A stretch of 64,000 nt of DNA. It comes from Muribaculaceae bacterium. GTDB lineage: Bacteria > Bacteroidota > Bacteroidia > Bacteroidales > Muribaculaceae. This document shows positions 25,976 to 37,400 of the stretch, piece by piece (the stretch's first letter is position 1; every line of letters begins with the position of its first letter). The stretch covers positions 1 through 64,000 of the forward strand of contig JAFTDD010000014.1 of assembly GCA_017454355.1 (NCBI GenBank), read 5' to 3'. The translations under genes and the position numbers were made by a program. Below the pieces are notes generated by a model. It was not told the origin of the DNA. It did no database searches and worked only from the letters and a program-made list of their open reading frames with translations.

Positions 25976-27631
25976 ATGCTAGACTTATTGTTCGAGACAA
26001 GTTGGGAGGTCTGTAACAAGGTGGGCGGCATCTATGCCGTGCTTTCCACCAAGGCCAAGACGCTCCAGAAACAATACAAAGACAAAGTGATTTTTGTCGG
26101 TCCCGACATTTGGACCGATGATATGCCATCTCCATACTTTCTTGAGTGCAAGACCCCACTTGACAGTTGGTTGCGCAGCACGGTGTTACCAGACGGCGTC
26201 ACGGCTCGCGTGGGCCGTTGGGATGTCCCGGGCAAGCCTCTTGTCGTGCTTGTTGACTTCCAATCGCTTTTCCCCTACAAGAATACCATCTACGCCGAGA
26301 TGTGGCGACACTACGGCGTCGACTCTCTGCATGCCTACGGCGACTACGACGAGGCATGCATGTTCGGTGTGGCTGCCGCAATCGTCATTGAGAGCATCTC
26401 CGCGTGCACCAACGCCGGCCGCGTGGTGGCTCACTTTGACGAGTGGACGACGGGCATGGGTCTGCTCCACGTGAAAAGTCGCCTGCCGCGTGTGGCAACC
26501 GTGTTCACCACCCATGCCACGAGCATTGGCCGTAGCATCAGTGGCAACGGCAAGCCGCTTTATGACTACATGGCGGGATATGATGGCGACCAGATGGCGG
26601 GGGAGTTGAACATGCAGTCAAAGCACTCGTTGGAGAAAACGGCCGCGCTCGAGGCCGACGCGTTCACCACGGTGAGCGACGTGACGGCCCGCGAGTGCCG
26701 TCAACTCATCGGCCGTGACCCGATTGTCACGCCTAACGCCTTTGAACAAAACTTTGTGCCGCGTGGCGAGAAAATGCCCAAGGCCCGTGCCGCGGCGCGA
26801 GAGCGCTTGCTGCGTGTGGCCGAGGCGTTGACCGGCGAGACATTCGGCGACGACACGTTGCTTGTGGCTACCAGCGGCCGCTGCGAGTTCCGCAACAAGG
26901 GCATCGATGTCTATCTGGATGCCCTGAATATGGTGCGTTTCTCGTTGGGACAATTGAGCAACACGTTGTCACGACGCATCGTCGCCTTCACGCTCGTGCC
27001 GGCATGGGTAAAGGCTCCGCGCGCCGATCTGGCTGCCGCGATGACCAATCGCCGCCAGCGCCGCCGCTTGTTCAATCCCGTGATTACCCACACGTTGAAC
27101 AACGAGGGGCAGGATGCCATCTATGGCCGCATCAATTCGCTCGGCATCCACAACGAGCCGACTGACCTGCTCAAGGTCATTGACATTCCGTGTTACCTCG
27201 ACGGCAACGACGGCATCGTCAACTTGAGTTACTACGATGTGCTGCCCGGTTTGGACCTTACGGTATTTCCCAGTTACTATGAGCCGTGGGGCTACACTCC
27301 GCTGGAGAGTGTCGCCTTTGGTGTGCCCACCGTGACAACAACGCTGGCCGGCTTTGGCCAGTGGGTACTCGACAAGTACGGCACGGACGCAGGACGCAGC
27401 GGCGTGAAAGTGCTGCCGCGCGGCGACAGCAACTATGGCGAGACGGTGACCTCGATTGCCAACTCAATCATCGCTATTTATATGGCTCCGGCCGCTAAGA
27501 TGCGCGCCCTGAGCAAGGCCGCGCGCGCCACCTCCAAGGAGGCCTCGTGGGACAACTTTATCGTCGCCTACGACGGCGCCTACGCCCGCGCCCTCGACAA
27601 CGCCAAGTCGCGTGTAGCGACTATCGAGTAG
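25976..27631 (+). CDS. glgA: Glycogen synthase, GT3 family
   Basis: A 551-residue glycosyltransferase of the GT3 (animal/fungal-like) type used by Bacteroidota for glycogen elongation. I start at ATG 25976 (MLDLLFETSWEVCNKVGGIY) because the family begins close to this block; an upstream ATG at 25907 would add 23 unrelated residues. FEQNFVPRG, the nucleotide-binding middle and YYEPWGYTPLES near the C-terminus are typical. glgP follows, forming a synthesis/degradation pair for one storage polymer. Confidence 0.92.
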   Translation: MLDLLFETSWEVCNKVGGIYAVLSTKAKTLQKQYKDKVIFVGPDIWTDDMPSPYFLECKTPLDSWLRSTVLPDGVTARVGRWDVPGKPLVVLVDFQSLFPYKNTIYAEMWRHYGVDSLHAYGDYDEACMFGVAAAIVIESISACTNAGRVVAHFDEWTTGMGLLHVKSRLPRVATVFTTHATSIGRSISGNGKPLYDYMAGYDGDQMAGELNMQSKHSLEKTAALEADAFTTVSDVTARECRQLIGRDPIVTPNAFEQNFVPRGEKMPKARAAARERLLRVAEALTGETFGDDTLLVATSGRCEFRNKGIDVYLDALNMVRFSLGQLSNTLSRRIVAFTLVPAWVKAPRADLAAAMTNRRQRRRLFNPVITHTLNNEGQDAIYGRINSLGIHNEPTDLLKVIDIPCYLDGNDGIVNLSYYDVLPGLDLTVFPSYYEPWGYTPLESVAFGVPTVTTTLAGFGQWVLDKYGTDAGRSGVKVLPRGDSNYGETVTSIANSIIAIYMAPAAKMRALSKAARATSKEASWDNFIVAYDGAYARALDNAKSRVATIE

Positions 27632-27637
27632 CAATCA

Positions 27638-27736
27638 CCCTAGAAATCCTAGAATCCCTAGAAATCCTAGAAACCCTAGAAACCCTAGAATCCCTAGAAA
27701 TCCTAGAAACTCTAGAATCCCTAGATATCCTAGTTC
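27638..27736. repeat. 9-bp tandem array (CCTAGAANC units)
   Basis: About eleven consecutive 9-bp units such as CCTAGAAAT, CCTAGAATC and CCTAGAAAC fill the glgA-glgP gap. The period is a multiple of three and part of it is open in another frame, but no gene is called. Similar units occur at 10193 and, as TCTRAGAAT, inside the HU-LysM gene at 7565. Confidence 0.88.
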
Positions 27737-27774
27737 CCAAAAAAAGAACAACAAATAACTAATATAATTAAACA

Positions 27775-30333
27775 ATGAAGATTAAAGTCAGTAACAGCAA
27801 TGCTCCCGTGTGGCGGAGCGTGACCGTCAAGAGCGAACTCCCCGGACCGCTCAAGAAACTTGACGAGCTGTGCAAGAACCTGTGGTGGGCATGGAACAGC
27901 GAGGGCAAGACCCTCTTCCATGACCTGGACCGTGACCTATGGCGCTCAACGGGCGAGAACCCCGTGATGATGCTGCAGAAGATGAAGCCGGCGCGCTTTG
28001 AGGAAATCCTCGCCGACAAGGCGCTGATGAAGCGCATCGACAGCGTCTATGCCAAATTCAAGGAGTATATGAGCGTGCCGATGCGCACCGACCTCCCCTC
28101 GGTGTCCTACTTCAGCATGGAGTATGGCCTGTGCAACGCTCTCAAGATTTACAGCGGCGGCTTGGGTATCCTTGCCGGCGACTACATCAAGGAGGCCAGC
28201 GACCGCTGCATCAATATGACGGCCGTCGGTTTCCTTTATCGTTACGGCTACTTCACCCAGACCCTCGCCCTCGACGGCCAGCAGATTGCTAACTCTGAGG
28301 CGCAGAACTTCAACCGCCTGCCCATCGAGCCGGTGCTTGACGAGAAGGGTCAGCAGATGATTCTTGAGGTGCCTTACACCGAGCGCATCATCTACGCCAA
28401 CGTGTGGCGCGTCAACGTGGGCCGCATGAAACTCTATCTGCTCGACACGGATATCGACCTCAATAGCGAGTTTGACCGCCCTATTACCCACAAACTGTAT
28501 GGTGGCGACTGGGAGAACCGCATCAAGCAGGAGTACCTGTTGGGCATCGGCGGTGTGTTGATGCTCAAGAAATTGGGCATCAAGAGCCAACTCTACCACT
28601 GCAACGAGGGGCACGCCGCACTGCTCAACCTGCAGCGACTGGTTGACTACGTTCAGGACGAGGGCTTGACATTCAACGAGGCTTTGGAGGTGGTGCGCGC
28701 CACGTCGCTCTACACCGTCCACACCCCCGTGCCCGCCGGCCACGACTACTTCGAGGAAGGCCTCTTCCACAAGTATATGCACGAGTTCCCCGCCAAACTG
28801 GGAATCGAGTGGAGTGACTTGATGAACATGGGTCGCGAGAACCCCGACACGCCCGAGCGTTTCTCGATGAGCGTGTTTGCGCTCAACACCACCCAGGAGA
28901 GCAACGGCGTGAGTTGGCTCCACGGCGAGGTGTCAAAGCGAATGTTCCAGGGCATCTGGAAGGGCTATGCAGCCGAGGAGAGCCATGTGGGATACGTCAC
29001 CAACGGTGTCCACATGCCAACGTGGGCTGCCAGCGAGTGGAAAGAGTTCTACAGCAAGATCTTCGCCGACGACTTTATGGAGCATCAGGGCGAGGAGAAG
29101 GCTTGGGCTCCCATCCTCAGCGTGCCCGATGAGAAGATTTGGGAGATGCGCATGCGCTTGAAGAACAAGTTCATCAACTTCGTTAAGCGCGACTTCACGG
29201 CCAACTGGCTGCGTAACCAGGGTGACCCCACGCGCATCATGAGCATTGTCGACAAGATCAACCCCAACGCCTTGCTCATCGGCTTTGCCCGCCGCTTTGC
29301 CACCTATAAGCGTGCTTATCTGCTCTTTAACGACCTTGAGCGCCTCTCGCGCATCGTCAACAATCCGCAATTCCCGGTGCAGTTTATCTTCGCCGGTAAG
29401 GCTCACCCGGCCGACGGTGCCGGTCAGGACCTGATCAAGCGCATTGTCGAGATCTCGAAGCGTCCCGAGTTTGAGGGTAAGATTATCTTCCTCGAGAACT
29501 ACGATATGACACTGAGTAAGCGTATGCTCACCGGTGTTGACGTGTGGTTGAACACCCCCACCCGTCCGCAGGAGGCCAGTGGCACCAGCGGCGAGAAGGC
29601 CGAGATGAACGGTGTGCTCAACCTGAGCGTGCTCGACGGATGGTGGTATGAGGGTTACCGCGAGGGTGCCGGCTGGGCAATCACCGACAAGCAGACCTAT
29701 ACCGATGGAAAGATGCAGGACAGCCTCGACTCGGCAACAATCTACTCGCTGCTCGAGAACGAGATTATCCCGCTCTATTTCGCCAAGAACAGCAAGGGTT
29801 ACTCGCCCGAGTGGGTGCAGTACATCAAGCGTTCGATGGCCCACATCGCACCCAACTACACCATGTCGCGCATGATGCGTGACTACCTCGACCGCTTCTA
29901 CAAGCCGCAGGCCGCCCGCGCCTCTAAACTCGTCGCGTCCAACTACAAACTGGCCCGCCAGATTGTGGAGTGGAAGTTGCGCGTTGCAGAGCGTTGGGAT
30001 AGCGTCCGCCTCGAGGGTGACATCCAGATTAGCGAGAACATGAACACCGCCACCAGCAACAGCGAGGATGTCGACATCACCATCCGCCTCAACACTGCCG
30101 GCTTGGGGCGTGACGTGCGCCTCGAGATGGTGCTCTATCGCGAGGAGGACGGCACGCCGCACTTCCGCAAAGCGTTACCAATGGAGGTTATCGACCAGCA
30201 GGGCGATGTGGTGACTTATCGCATCCATAGCCCCATCAAGTACAACGGAGTGTTCCGCTACTCGTTCCGCGCTTATCCGTGGATCGACAAGTTGCCGCAC
30301 CGTCAGGACTTCGCCTACCTCAAGTGGTTCTAA
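27775..30333 (+). CDS. glgP: Alpha-glucan (glycogen) phosphorylase, GT35
   Basis: An 852-residue phosphorylase of the short archaeal/bacterial type with a DUF3417 N-terminus (NLWWAWN). It releases glucose 1-phosphate from alpha-1,4-glucans. The FSMEYGL and YSGGLGILAGD blocks form the core, and EASGTSGEKAEMNG carries the lysine that holds pyridoxal phosphate. It is encoded directly downstream of glgA, 143 nt apart because of the tandem repeat. Confidence 0.94.
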   Translation: MKIKVSNSNAPVWRSVTVKSELPGPLKKLDELCKNLWWAWNSEGKTLFHDLDRDLWRSTGENPVMMLQKMKPARFEEILADKALMKRIDSVYAKFKEYMSVPMRTDLPSVSYFSMEYGLCNALKIYSGGLGILAGDYIKEASDRCINMTAVGFLYRYGYFTQTLALDGQQIANSEAQNFNRLPIEPVLDEKGQQMILEVPYTERIIYANVWRVNVGRMKLYLLDTDIDLNSEFDRPITHKLYGGDWENRIKQEYLLGIGGVLMLKKLGIKSQLYHCNEGHAALLNLQRLVDYVQDEGLTFNEALEVVRATSLYTVHTPVPAGHDYFEEGLFHKYMHEFPAKLGIEWSDLMNMGRENPDTPERFSMSVFALNTTQESNGVSWLHGEVSKRMFQGIWKGYAAEESHVGYVTNGVHMPTWAASEWKEFYSKIFADDFMEHQGEEKAWAPILSVPDEKIWEMRMRLKNKFINFVKRDFTANWLRNQGDPTRIMSIVDKINPNALLIGFARRFATYKRAYLLFNDLERLSRIVNNPQFPVQFIFAGKAHPADGAGQDLIKRIVEISKRPEFEGKIIFLENYDMTLSKRMLTGVDVWLNTPTRPQEASGTSGEKAEMNGVLNLSVLDGWWYEGYREGAGWAITDKQTYTDGKMQDSLDSATIYSLLENEIIPLYFAKNSKGYSPEWVQYIKRSMAHIAPNYTMSRMMRDYLDRFYKPQAARASKLVASNYKLARQIVEWKLRVAERWDSVRLEGDIQISENMNTATSNSEDVDITIRLNTAGLGRDVRLEMVLYREEDGTPHFRKALPMEVIDQQGDVVTYRIHSPIKYNGVFRYSFRAYPWIDKLPHRQDFAYLKWF

Positions 30334-30340
30334 TTTTTTT

Positions 30341-30415
30341 AAAAGGTTGACCGTTGACTGTTGGCCATGCCGCACGCCCTCGCGCCGGACGATGGACAGT
30401 CAACGGTCAACCTTT
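30341..30415. repeat. Inverted repeat with GC-rich core (copy 1)
   Basis: Perfect 20-bp arms (30342-30361, AAAGGTTGACCGTTGACTGT, against 30396-30415) surround a GC-rich core, GGCCATGCCGCACGCCC. The core recurs with changes at 32239-32266 and, inverted, at 46486-46513. It sits just before the lepA start. Confidence 0.8.
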
Positions 30416-30432
30416 CATTAAAAAACATTGAG

Positions 30433-32220
30433 ATGAACACGATTCGAAATTTCTGCATTGTCGCTCACATTGACCACGGCAAGAGCACTCTGGCCGACCG
30501 CTTGCTTGAACTCACCAACACTGTCGAGCGCCGCGAGATGCAGGCTCAAGTGCTCGACGATATGGATCTCGAGCGCGAGCGAGGCATCACCATCAAGAGT
30601 CACGCTATCCAGATGGCCTACGAGCACGGCGGCAAGCAGTTTACGCTCAACCTGATTGACACACCGGGGCATGTTGACTTTTCCTATGAGGTATCCCGCT
30701 CCATCGCCGCGTGCGAGGGTGCGCTACTCGTGGTGGATGCAACACAGGGTGTGCAGGCACAGACAATCAGCAACCTCTATATGGCCATCGAGAACGGACT
30801 CGAGATAATCCCTGTCATCAACAAGATTGACATGGAGAGCGCTCACCCCGACGAGGTTGAGGATGAGATTGTGGAATTGTTAGGCTGCGACCCGAGCGAG
30901 ATATTGCGCGTCAGTGCGCGCACCGGCTTGGGCGTGGAGCAGGTGCTTGACGCAATTGTCGAGCGCATTCCGGCGCCAAAAGGCGATGCCGAGGCTCCGT
31001 TGCAGGCTCTCATTTTCGACTCGGTGTTCAACCCGTTCCGCGGCATTATAGTCTATTTCAAGATTGTCAACGGCACCATTCACAAGGGCGACTTCGTCAA
31101 GTTTGTCAACACCGGCAAAGAGTATAATGTAGACGAGTTGGGTATCTTGAAACTGCAACTTTCGCCGCGCGACAGCCTCTCGACCGGCAATGTGGGATAT
31201 ATCATCAGCGGTATCAAAAATAGTGCCGAGGTGCGCGTTGGCGACACCATTACCCACGTCGACGCACCTTGTGACAAGGCTATTGAGGGCTTTCAGGAAG
31301 TGAAACCCATGGTCTTTGCCGGCGTCTATCCCATTGACCCCGAGGACTTCGAGAACTTGCGGGCCTCGCTCGAGAAACTGCAACTCAACGATGCCGCGCT
31401 CACCTTCACTCCTGAGTCATCAGTCGCTCTCGGCTTCGGCTTCCGCTGCGGTTTCCTCGGACTCCTGCACATGGAAATTGTGCAGGAACGTCTCAGCCGG
31501 GAGTTCAATATGGAGGTGATTACAACAGTGCCTAACGTTTCCTACAATGTTACTGATAAGAAAGGAAACGAACTTGAGGTGCACAATCCTGCCGGATTGC
31601 CCGACGTGACGCTAATCGAAAAGATTGAGGAACCGTATATTCGCGCGTCGATTATCACTCAAAGTGACTATATGGGACCAATTATCACTCTGTGTCTTGA
31701 CAAGCGCGGCGAATTGGTCAAGCAGGAGTATATCAGCGGCAACCGCATGGAACTCACGTTTGACATCCCCTTGGGCGAGATTGTGATTGATTTCTACGAC
31801 AAACTCAAGAGCATCAGCCGCGGTTATGCCTCGTTTGACTACTACATCAACGGCTATCGCGAGTCTCGACTGATTAAACTCGACATCTTGTTGAACGGCC
31901 AGCCGGTTGATGCCCTGAGCACTCTCACCCACGTCGACAATGCCGTGTCGCTTGGTCGCCGCATGTGTGAGAAATTGAAGGAACTGATTCCGCGTCAGCA
32001 ATACGACATCGCCATCCAGGCGGCCATCGGCGCTAAGATTATCGCCCGTGAGACAATCAAGCAGGTGCGCAAGGATGTTACCGCCAAGTGCTACGGCGGC
32101 GACGTCAGCCGCAAGCGCAAGTTGCTCGAGAAACAGAAGGCCGGTAAAAAGCGCATGAAGCAGATAGGCACCGTCCAGGTTCCGCAAAAAGCCTTCCTCG
32201 CCGTCCTCAAACTCGACTAA
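30433..32220 (+). CDS. lepA: Elongation factor 4 (LepA)
   Basis: A 595-residue translational GTPase that acts on stalled or mistranslocated ribosomes. G1 is AHIDHGKST, the switch holds RERGITIK, G3 is DTPGHVDF and G4 NKID; the C-terminal LepA-specific domain ([18 protein letters not shown]) is intact. The start is ATG 30433 (MNTIRNF); the open frame further upstream is repeat DNA. Confidence 0.97.
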   Translation: MNTIRNFCIVAHIDHGKSTLADRLLELTNTVERREMQAQVLDDMDLERERGITIKSHAIQMAYEHGGKQFTLNLIDTPGHVDFSYEVSRSIAACEGALLVVDATQGVQAQTISNLYMAIENGLEIIPVINKIDMESAHPDEVEDEIVELLGCDPSEILRVSARTGLGVEQVLDAIVERIPAPKGDAEAPLQALIFDSVFNPFRGIIVYFKIVNGTIHKGDFVKFVNTGKEYNVDELGILKLQLSPRDSLSTGNVGYIISGIKNSAEVRVGDTITHVDAPCDKAIEGFQEVKPMVFAGVYPIDPEDFENLRASLEKLQLNDAALTFTPESSVALGFGFRCGFLGLLHMEIVQERLSREFNMEVITTVPNVSYNVTDKKGNELEVHNPAGLPDVTLIEKIEEPYIRASIITQSDYMGPIITLCLDKRGELVKQEYISGNRMELTFDIPLGEIVIDFYDKLKSISRGYASFDYYINGYRESRLIKLDILLNGQPVDALSTLTHVDNAVSLGRRMCEKLKELIPRQQYDIAIQAAIGAKIIARETIKQVRKDVTAKCYGGDVSRKRKLLEKQKAGKKRMKQIGTVQVPQKAFLAVLKLD

Positions 32221-32297
32221 CCTCTCTAACGACTGGTTGGCCATGCCGCGCCCCGCAGCGCCGGCCACCTAACGATTAACGACTAACGACTAGTTGC
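32221..32297. repeat. GC-rich core (copy 2) with TAACGAC heptamers
   Basis: GGCCATGCCGCGCCCCGC and on (32239-32266) matches the core at 30363. It is flanked by TAACGAC heptamers, in tandem on the right (32270-32293), ending just before the rlmD start. Confidence 0.75.
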
Positions 32298-32299
32298 CA

Positions 32300-33712
32300 A
32301 TGAGAAAGAAGAAACTGCTGCCGCTACTCGAGTCCTTCGAGATTACCGGTGTCGCCGCCGAGGGAAAGGCCCTCGGGCGCTGGAACGACCTCGTTGTCTT
32401 TGTGCCTTACGGTGCTCCGGGCGACATTGTCGACCTGCAGATTGACCGCAAGAAGCATAGTTACTGTGAGGGTCACATCGTGCGTCTCGTCAAGCCATCG
32501 CCGCTGCGCGTTGAGCCGGTGTGTGAACACTTCGGCGTTTGCGGTGGCTGCAAGTGGCAGCACCTGCCCTATGAGGCTCAGTTGCGTTACAAGCAGCAGC
32601 AAGTCGTTGACGCTCTCGAGCGCATCGCCAAGGTGGAGTTGCCGCCGGTGAACCCAATCATGGGGTCGGCGCTCACCTTGCGCTATCGCAACAAGATGGA
32701 ATATACGTTTTCCAACAAATGTTGGCTCACCCGCGAGCAGTTGGACAGCGGCAACGAGTTCACTGACCGCAACGCCACCGGCTTCCATATCCCCGGCTCG
32801 TTCGACAAAGTGCTCGACATCAAGAATTGCCACCTGCAGGACGAGATCGGCGACGAGTTGCGACTGTTTGTGCGCAACTACAGCGTGGAGCGGGGTTATT
32901 CATTCTACGATGCGCGTGCCCACACCGGCTTGTTGCGCACGATGATGATACGGACCGCCTCAACCGGCCAACTGATGGTTGTCATCGTTTTTGGAGAGAA
33001 CGACCCTGCCGCCATCAACGATGTGATGGCAGCGGTGGGGGAGCGCTTCCCCGGGCTCACCAGCCTGATGTACATCATCAACCTCAAACTTAACGATAGT
33101 TTTGGCGACCAGGAAGTGGTGCTTTACCGCGGACGCGACTATATCGAGGAGGAGATGGAAGGACTGCGCTTCCGTGTGGGGCCCAAGTCGTTTTATCAAA
33201 CTAACAGCCGGCAGGCATACGAGTTGTATAAAGTCGCGCGCCACATGGCCGATTTGACAGGCAACGAGTTGGTCTATGACCTCTACACCGGCACCGGAAC
33301 AATAGCCAATTTTATAGCGCGCCGTGCGCGCCGCGTCATTGGCATCGAGTATGTGCCGGAAGCGATTGACGACGCGAAACTTAATTCGCGTGTCAACGGC
33401 ATCGACAACACGCTCTTTATCGCTGGCGACATGAAGGATGTGCTCACCGACGATTTTGTTGCTGAGCACGGCCGTCCGGATGTGGTCATCGTCGACCCGC
33501 CGCGCGCCGGAATGCACGAAGACGTCGTGCGAGTTATCCTCAACGCCGCGCCACGTCGCATAGTCTACGTCAGTTGCAATCCCGCCACTCAGGCTCGCGA
33601 TGTTGCAATGCTCGACGAGAAATATCGGGTGACGGCCATCCAGCCCGTCGACATGTTCCCCCACACCCACCACGTCGAGAACGTCCTCCGTCTCGACCTC
33701 CGCGATTTTTAG
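32300..33712 (+). CDS. rlmD: 23S rRNA (uracil-C5) methyltransferase RlmD
   Basis: A 470-residue SAM-dependent RNA methyltransferase of the RumA/TrmA group. An N-terminal TRAM domain (10-65) precedes the Fe-S cluster cysteines (C75, C81, C84, with a further one in IKNCHLQ). The SAM site DLYTGTGT and the catalytic cysteine in VYVSCNPATQARD follow. The exact target uridine in this organism is assumed from the family. The ATG at 32300 is preferred to a TTG two codons earlier. Confidence 0.9.
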   Translation: MRKKKLLPLLESFEITGVAAEGKALGRWNDLVVFVPYGAPGDIVDLQIDRKKHSYCEGHIVRLVKPSPLRVEPVCEHFGVCGGCKWQHLPYEAQLRYKQQQVVDALERIAKVELPPVNPIMGSALTLRYRNKMEYTFSNKCWLTREQLDSGNEFTDRNATGFHIPGSFDKVLDIKNCHLQDEIGDELRLFVRNYSVERGYSFYDARAHTGLLRTMMIRTASTGQLMVVIVFGENDPAAINDVMAAVGERFPGLTSLMYIINLKLNDSFGDQEVVLYRGRDYIEEEMEGLRFRVGPKSFYQTNSRQAYELYKVARHMADLTGNELVYDLYTGTGTIANFIARRARRVIGIEYVPEAIDDAKLNSRVNGIDNTLFIAGDMKDVLTDDFVAEHGRPDVVIVDPPRAGMHEDVVRVILNAAPRRIVYVSCNPATQARDVAMLDEKYRVTAIQPVDMFPHTHHVENVLRLDLRDF

Positions 33713-33763
33713 ACACAAGGACATAAGAAACAATATAAAATTTAATTATCTCCCGTGAAACAT

Positions 33764-33816
33764 GGGGACGGTTCTTCTGTTTCACAGCTTGCTGCTGAAA
33801 CAGAAGAACCGTCCCC
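33764..33816. repeat. 53-bp dispersed palindrome, copy 2
   Basis: The reverse complement of the palindrome at 365-417 with one base changed, 33 kb away. It lies between rlmD and the CYTH gene. Confidence 0.88.
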
Positions 33817-33858
33817 ACTCGCGACCGCCACGAAATTTCACTGGAGAATTTTTAAACA

Positions 33859-34335
33859 ATGGCTGCTGAGATAGAAAGAAAATTTTTGGTTGATGGTGAC
33901 GGCTATAAGGCGATGGCTACGGGAGTGCGTCGCATTATGCAAGGCTACCTGTCGACGCAGGTAGGCTGCACTGTGCGCGTGCGTGTCGCAGACGAGCCCG
34001 ACGACACTTGCCGAGCCTATCTGACGATAAAAGGTGCAAACCGCGGTGCCGAACGTGCCGAGTTCGAGTACGAAATACCCTTTGAGGACGGCATGACCCT
34101 GCTCAACATGTGTGAGCGACGCATTAAAAAAATCCGTCACCTTATTCCCTGGGACGGCCTGCTATGGGAAGTGGACGAGTTTCTCGACGCCCTCGACGGC
34201 CTCGTAGTCGCCGAGGTCGAACTCGACCGTGCCGACCGCCCCTTGTCGCCTCCTCCCTTCGTCACCCGCGAAGTCACCTCCGACCCCCGCTACTACAACA
34301 GCCACCTCTCCACCCTCACCTCCCCACCCGAGTAG
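33859..34335 (+). CDS. CYTH domain protein (triphosphate hydrolase/cyclase family)
   Basis: A 158-residue tunnel-fold protein. The diagnostic ExExK motif is at the very N-terminus (E4, E6, K8 in EIERK), with later basic and acidic strands (VRVRV, LTIKG, EVDEF, EVEL) as expected. Related bacterial proteins hydrolyse tripolyphosphate; the substrate here is unknown. The following gap, 34336-34463, holds no gene, only a fragment (GCAGAATTTATTCTGCCC) of the palindrome family at 21958. Confidence 0.88.
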   Translation: MAAEIERKFLVDGDGYKAMATGVRRIMQGYLSTQVGCTVRVRVADEPDDTCRAYLTIKGANRGAERAEFEYEIPFEDGMTLLNMCERRIKKIRHLIPWDGLLWEVDEFLDALDGLVVAEVELDRADRPLSPPPFVTREVTSDPRYYNSHLSTLTSPPE

Positions 34336-34463
34336 AAGTTCGGCCGTAGAAACTTACTATCGCAAAAGAACAAAAAGGACATATCTTTGTCACTAATCCT
34401 TTTGTCACATGATGGAGCAGAATTTATTCTGCCCACTCCGTCGAGGCTCGAGGTCGAATTATA

Positions 34464-37400
34464 TTATTTAACTCCGCTCATAGCTTCAAGCAGACTTTGA
34501 TAAGTCGGCTTGCAGACCGAATATTTCACGTTGGCCGTTGAACATTCGTTGAACAACTTCTTGGCACATTCAATCTTTGCGCGTTCTACGCCGCGAAGTT
34601 CCATCTCTTCAAGCGAGCCTTTAGTCTCGGCAATGAAGAAGATGTGCTTGACGCTGCCCCTGTTGAATGCGACAGCCCAGTCGGGCGCATAGTTGCCAAC
34701 TGGTGTAGGTATTTGGAATGTTCGCGGCAACTTGGCATAGACGCACACTTCTGTTGCAGCGTCGAGTTGTTCGGCAAACTCGCGTTCACCTTTGCTATCG
34801 GTGAACACATAGTCAAGGATATGTTTTTTGGCATGGAACGCCTTTGACAATGGTTGTGTGGGTTTTTCTTGCGTGAATATTGTCGATTCATACTGCCCGT
34901 CAATCATATTGTAGCCGATGTGTTCCACAATCATTGTGGCTTTCTGCTCACGAATGAGGCGTATTGCATTGCGTATAAACTCCTCAGGGTTGTTGCGGAA
35001 CAATGCGAACTTTTGTGGCGAGAGACCTTGCAAGATGCGAACCACGGTGCGGCGTGTGAGTGTTGCACCGCGTGCAATATCGCCCACAAGGTCATATTTG
35101 ACGGTTGAGGTCGATACATCGGAGAGAGATTTGGTGGCAGTAGTGATTCCTCCAAACTCATCCACCTTGTCCTCTTGACCCCCTTCGACAACAACATATT
35201 TCAACTCAGTCACTTTGAGTGAGGCATTGAGCGAATTGATGGCTTTATCAACAAGTTCATCGCTGTTGTAGTGTACAGTATAGGCATACTTGTGGTTGAT
35301 TTCTTTCCACAAGTCTTGGAACTCCTTACGCCCGAAGTTGGCTTGGTTGATGGTGTTGGTGGCAGGTGTCTGCATGTCGTCCTCTATCATGTTATCAAGA
35401 ATGACGCTTTCGTCGTAGGTGCTTTGCACCATCTTATGCAGCTCGGCGGCAATGGGTGCGATGTTGACAAACAAATCCATTGATGCCAAAGTCCCATTCT
35501 CTACTGCGGTGCGATAAATATCTGTAGGAATACCTTTCTCATCAATGTAGCCATTCATCGTGAAATACGTTACAGCCATTGCGCTACGCACTTCGTCGAG
35601 CTGGAATTTCTCGCCATCAACAACAATGGTTTTGCCTTTGAACAATTCAAGATTGACGTGTGTAGGACGTTCACGCAGTTCTTGTCGCGTCTCACGCTGG
35701 AGTGCATCAACAAACGAACTATAACTCTCGTTGGCGATAACTGTTAGGCTGTTGAGCTCTTGCACATTATCGCCGAGCATTTCGGCATCCATGCGATTGC
35801 CTTGTTGGTTCACACATAGACGCAACCCGCGCCCCACTTCCTGTCGCTTTGCCGTTACGCTTCCAGCATTGCGCAGTGTGCAGATCTGGAACACGTTGGG
35901 ATTGTCCCAGCCCTCGCGCAGTGCCGAGTGCGAGAAGATGAAGCGCACAGGTTCGTTGAAACTGAGCAGTCGCTCTTTATTCTTCAGGATAAGGTCGTAA
36001 GCGCTGATGTCGTCGCTGGTGTCGTCACCACGTCCTATGTGGCTGTTCACCGAGTGCCCCGTCCGTTTATCAATCGAGAAATAGCCCGCATGAACTTGTT
36101 CGGCGGTGCTTTGGCGCAAGTAGCGTTGGTAGGGCTCATCAAAGAGCGAAATATGCTCGTTCAAGAAATGTGTGTATTCTTCCTCAAAATCATTCCAGAA
36201 CTCACCCTTTACCACTTCACCGTTCTCATCATAGCCTTTGTAGTGGGCCACCTCGTCGATAAAAAACAGCGAGAGGCATTTGATGCCCTGGTTGAACAGC
36301 GAGCGCTCTTTCTCGAAATGCGAGGCGATGGTCTCACGGATTTGAACTTTCTGCAGGGCGCGACGGTTAGTGTCACCCACCACCTGCCCACGTCCAAGCT
36401 TCTCGCCATTGAGGAACGCCACATAGCCGTGCTGCGGGTTAATCTCGCTGATGGTAAAGCCGTCATATTCGTTCAAGCCCGAAGCGGCTTGTAGCGAATC
36501 GCCCTGTGAGAAGCGGTGCTGCTCACGGCGAATGCCACCTGCTTTGCGCACTTCGATTTCAATCACGGCCTGAGGCGGTTTGTTCTTCGACAGTTCGAAG
36601 CCGCTGAGATACAAATACTTGCCTGTGCCACGCAAGTTCTTGACCTCAAACCCTTTCACTCGGATGCGTTTCACCAGTTTCTGCTTGAAGGCATCGAGTG
36701 CGTCGAGCGCGTAAATGGTGTTGTGCTGTGTGCGGTGGGTGGCACTGTAGTAAAGCATAAACAACGGACGGAACTTCTTCAAGCCGTTCTGCGTGGCGGC
36801 ACCCTCCATGCGTTGCGGTTCATCCATAATGATGATAGGTCGGTTAGCGGCTATCACATCGATGGGCCGGCGTGACTGGAACTCGTCGCGCTTGGAGTAG
36901 ATGATAAGACTGTCTTTGCTGCGACTTCCTTCCTTTAGCGACGAGGCAAACGCTTGCGTGTTGATGATCATCACATTGATGTCGGCACTGCTTGAGTAGC
37001 TGTCGAGCTGCTGCAGGTTGCCACTGTTGTAGATGAACCAGCGAGCTTTCTTGCCATAATGCTCCATGAAATGCTCCTCAAGCAATGAGAAACTATTTGC
37101 TACGCCTTCGCGGATGGCGATGCTTGGAACAACAACGATAAACTTGCTCCAGCCATAGCGCTTGTTCATCTCAAACATCGTCTTGATATAGACGTATGTC
37201 TTGCCGGTACCGGTCTCCATTTCGATGTCGAGTGCGGCAAAGCCCAAGTCGGGCAGTTTTACAAGTCTGCTACTTTGCTTGATGTCGGCGGCGATTTGCA
37301 CACGGTGAATGTTGGCAAGCAGTTGCGCTTCGCTCAGTTCTACATCGCTGTTGCGGTAGCCGGTATATTCCTCCTCGTCGTGCAGACCACCAACATAACC

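Noticed and set aside
27638..27736. Possible CRISPR array
   Set aside because: The units are contiguous 9-mers with no spacers, and no cas genes occur anywhere in the window.
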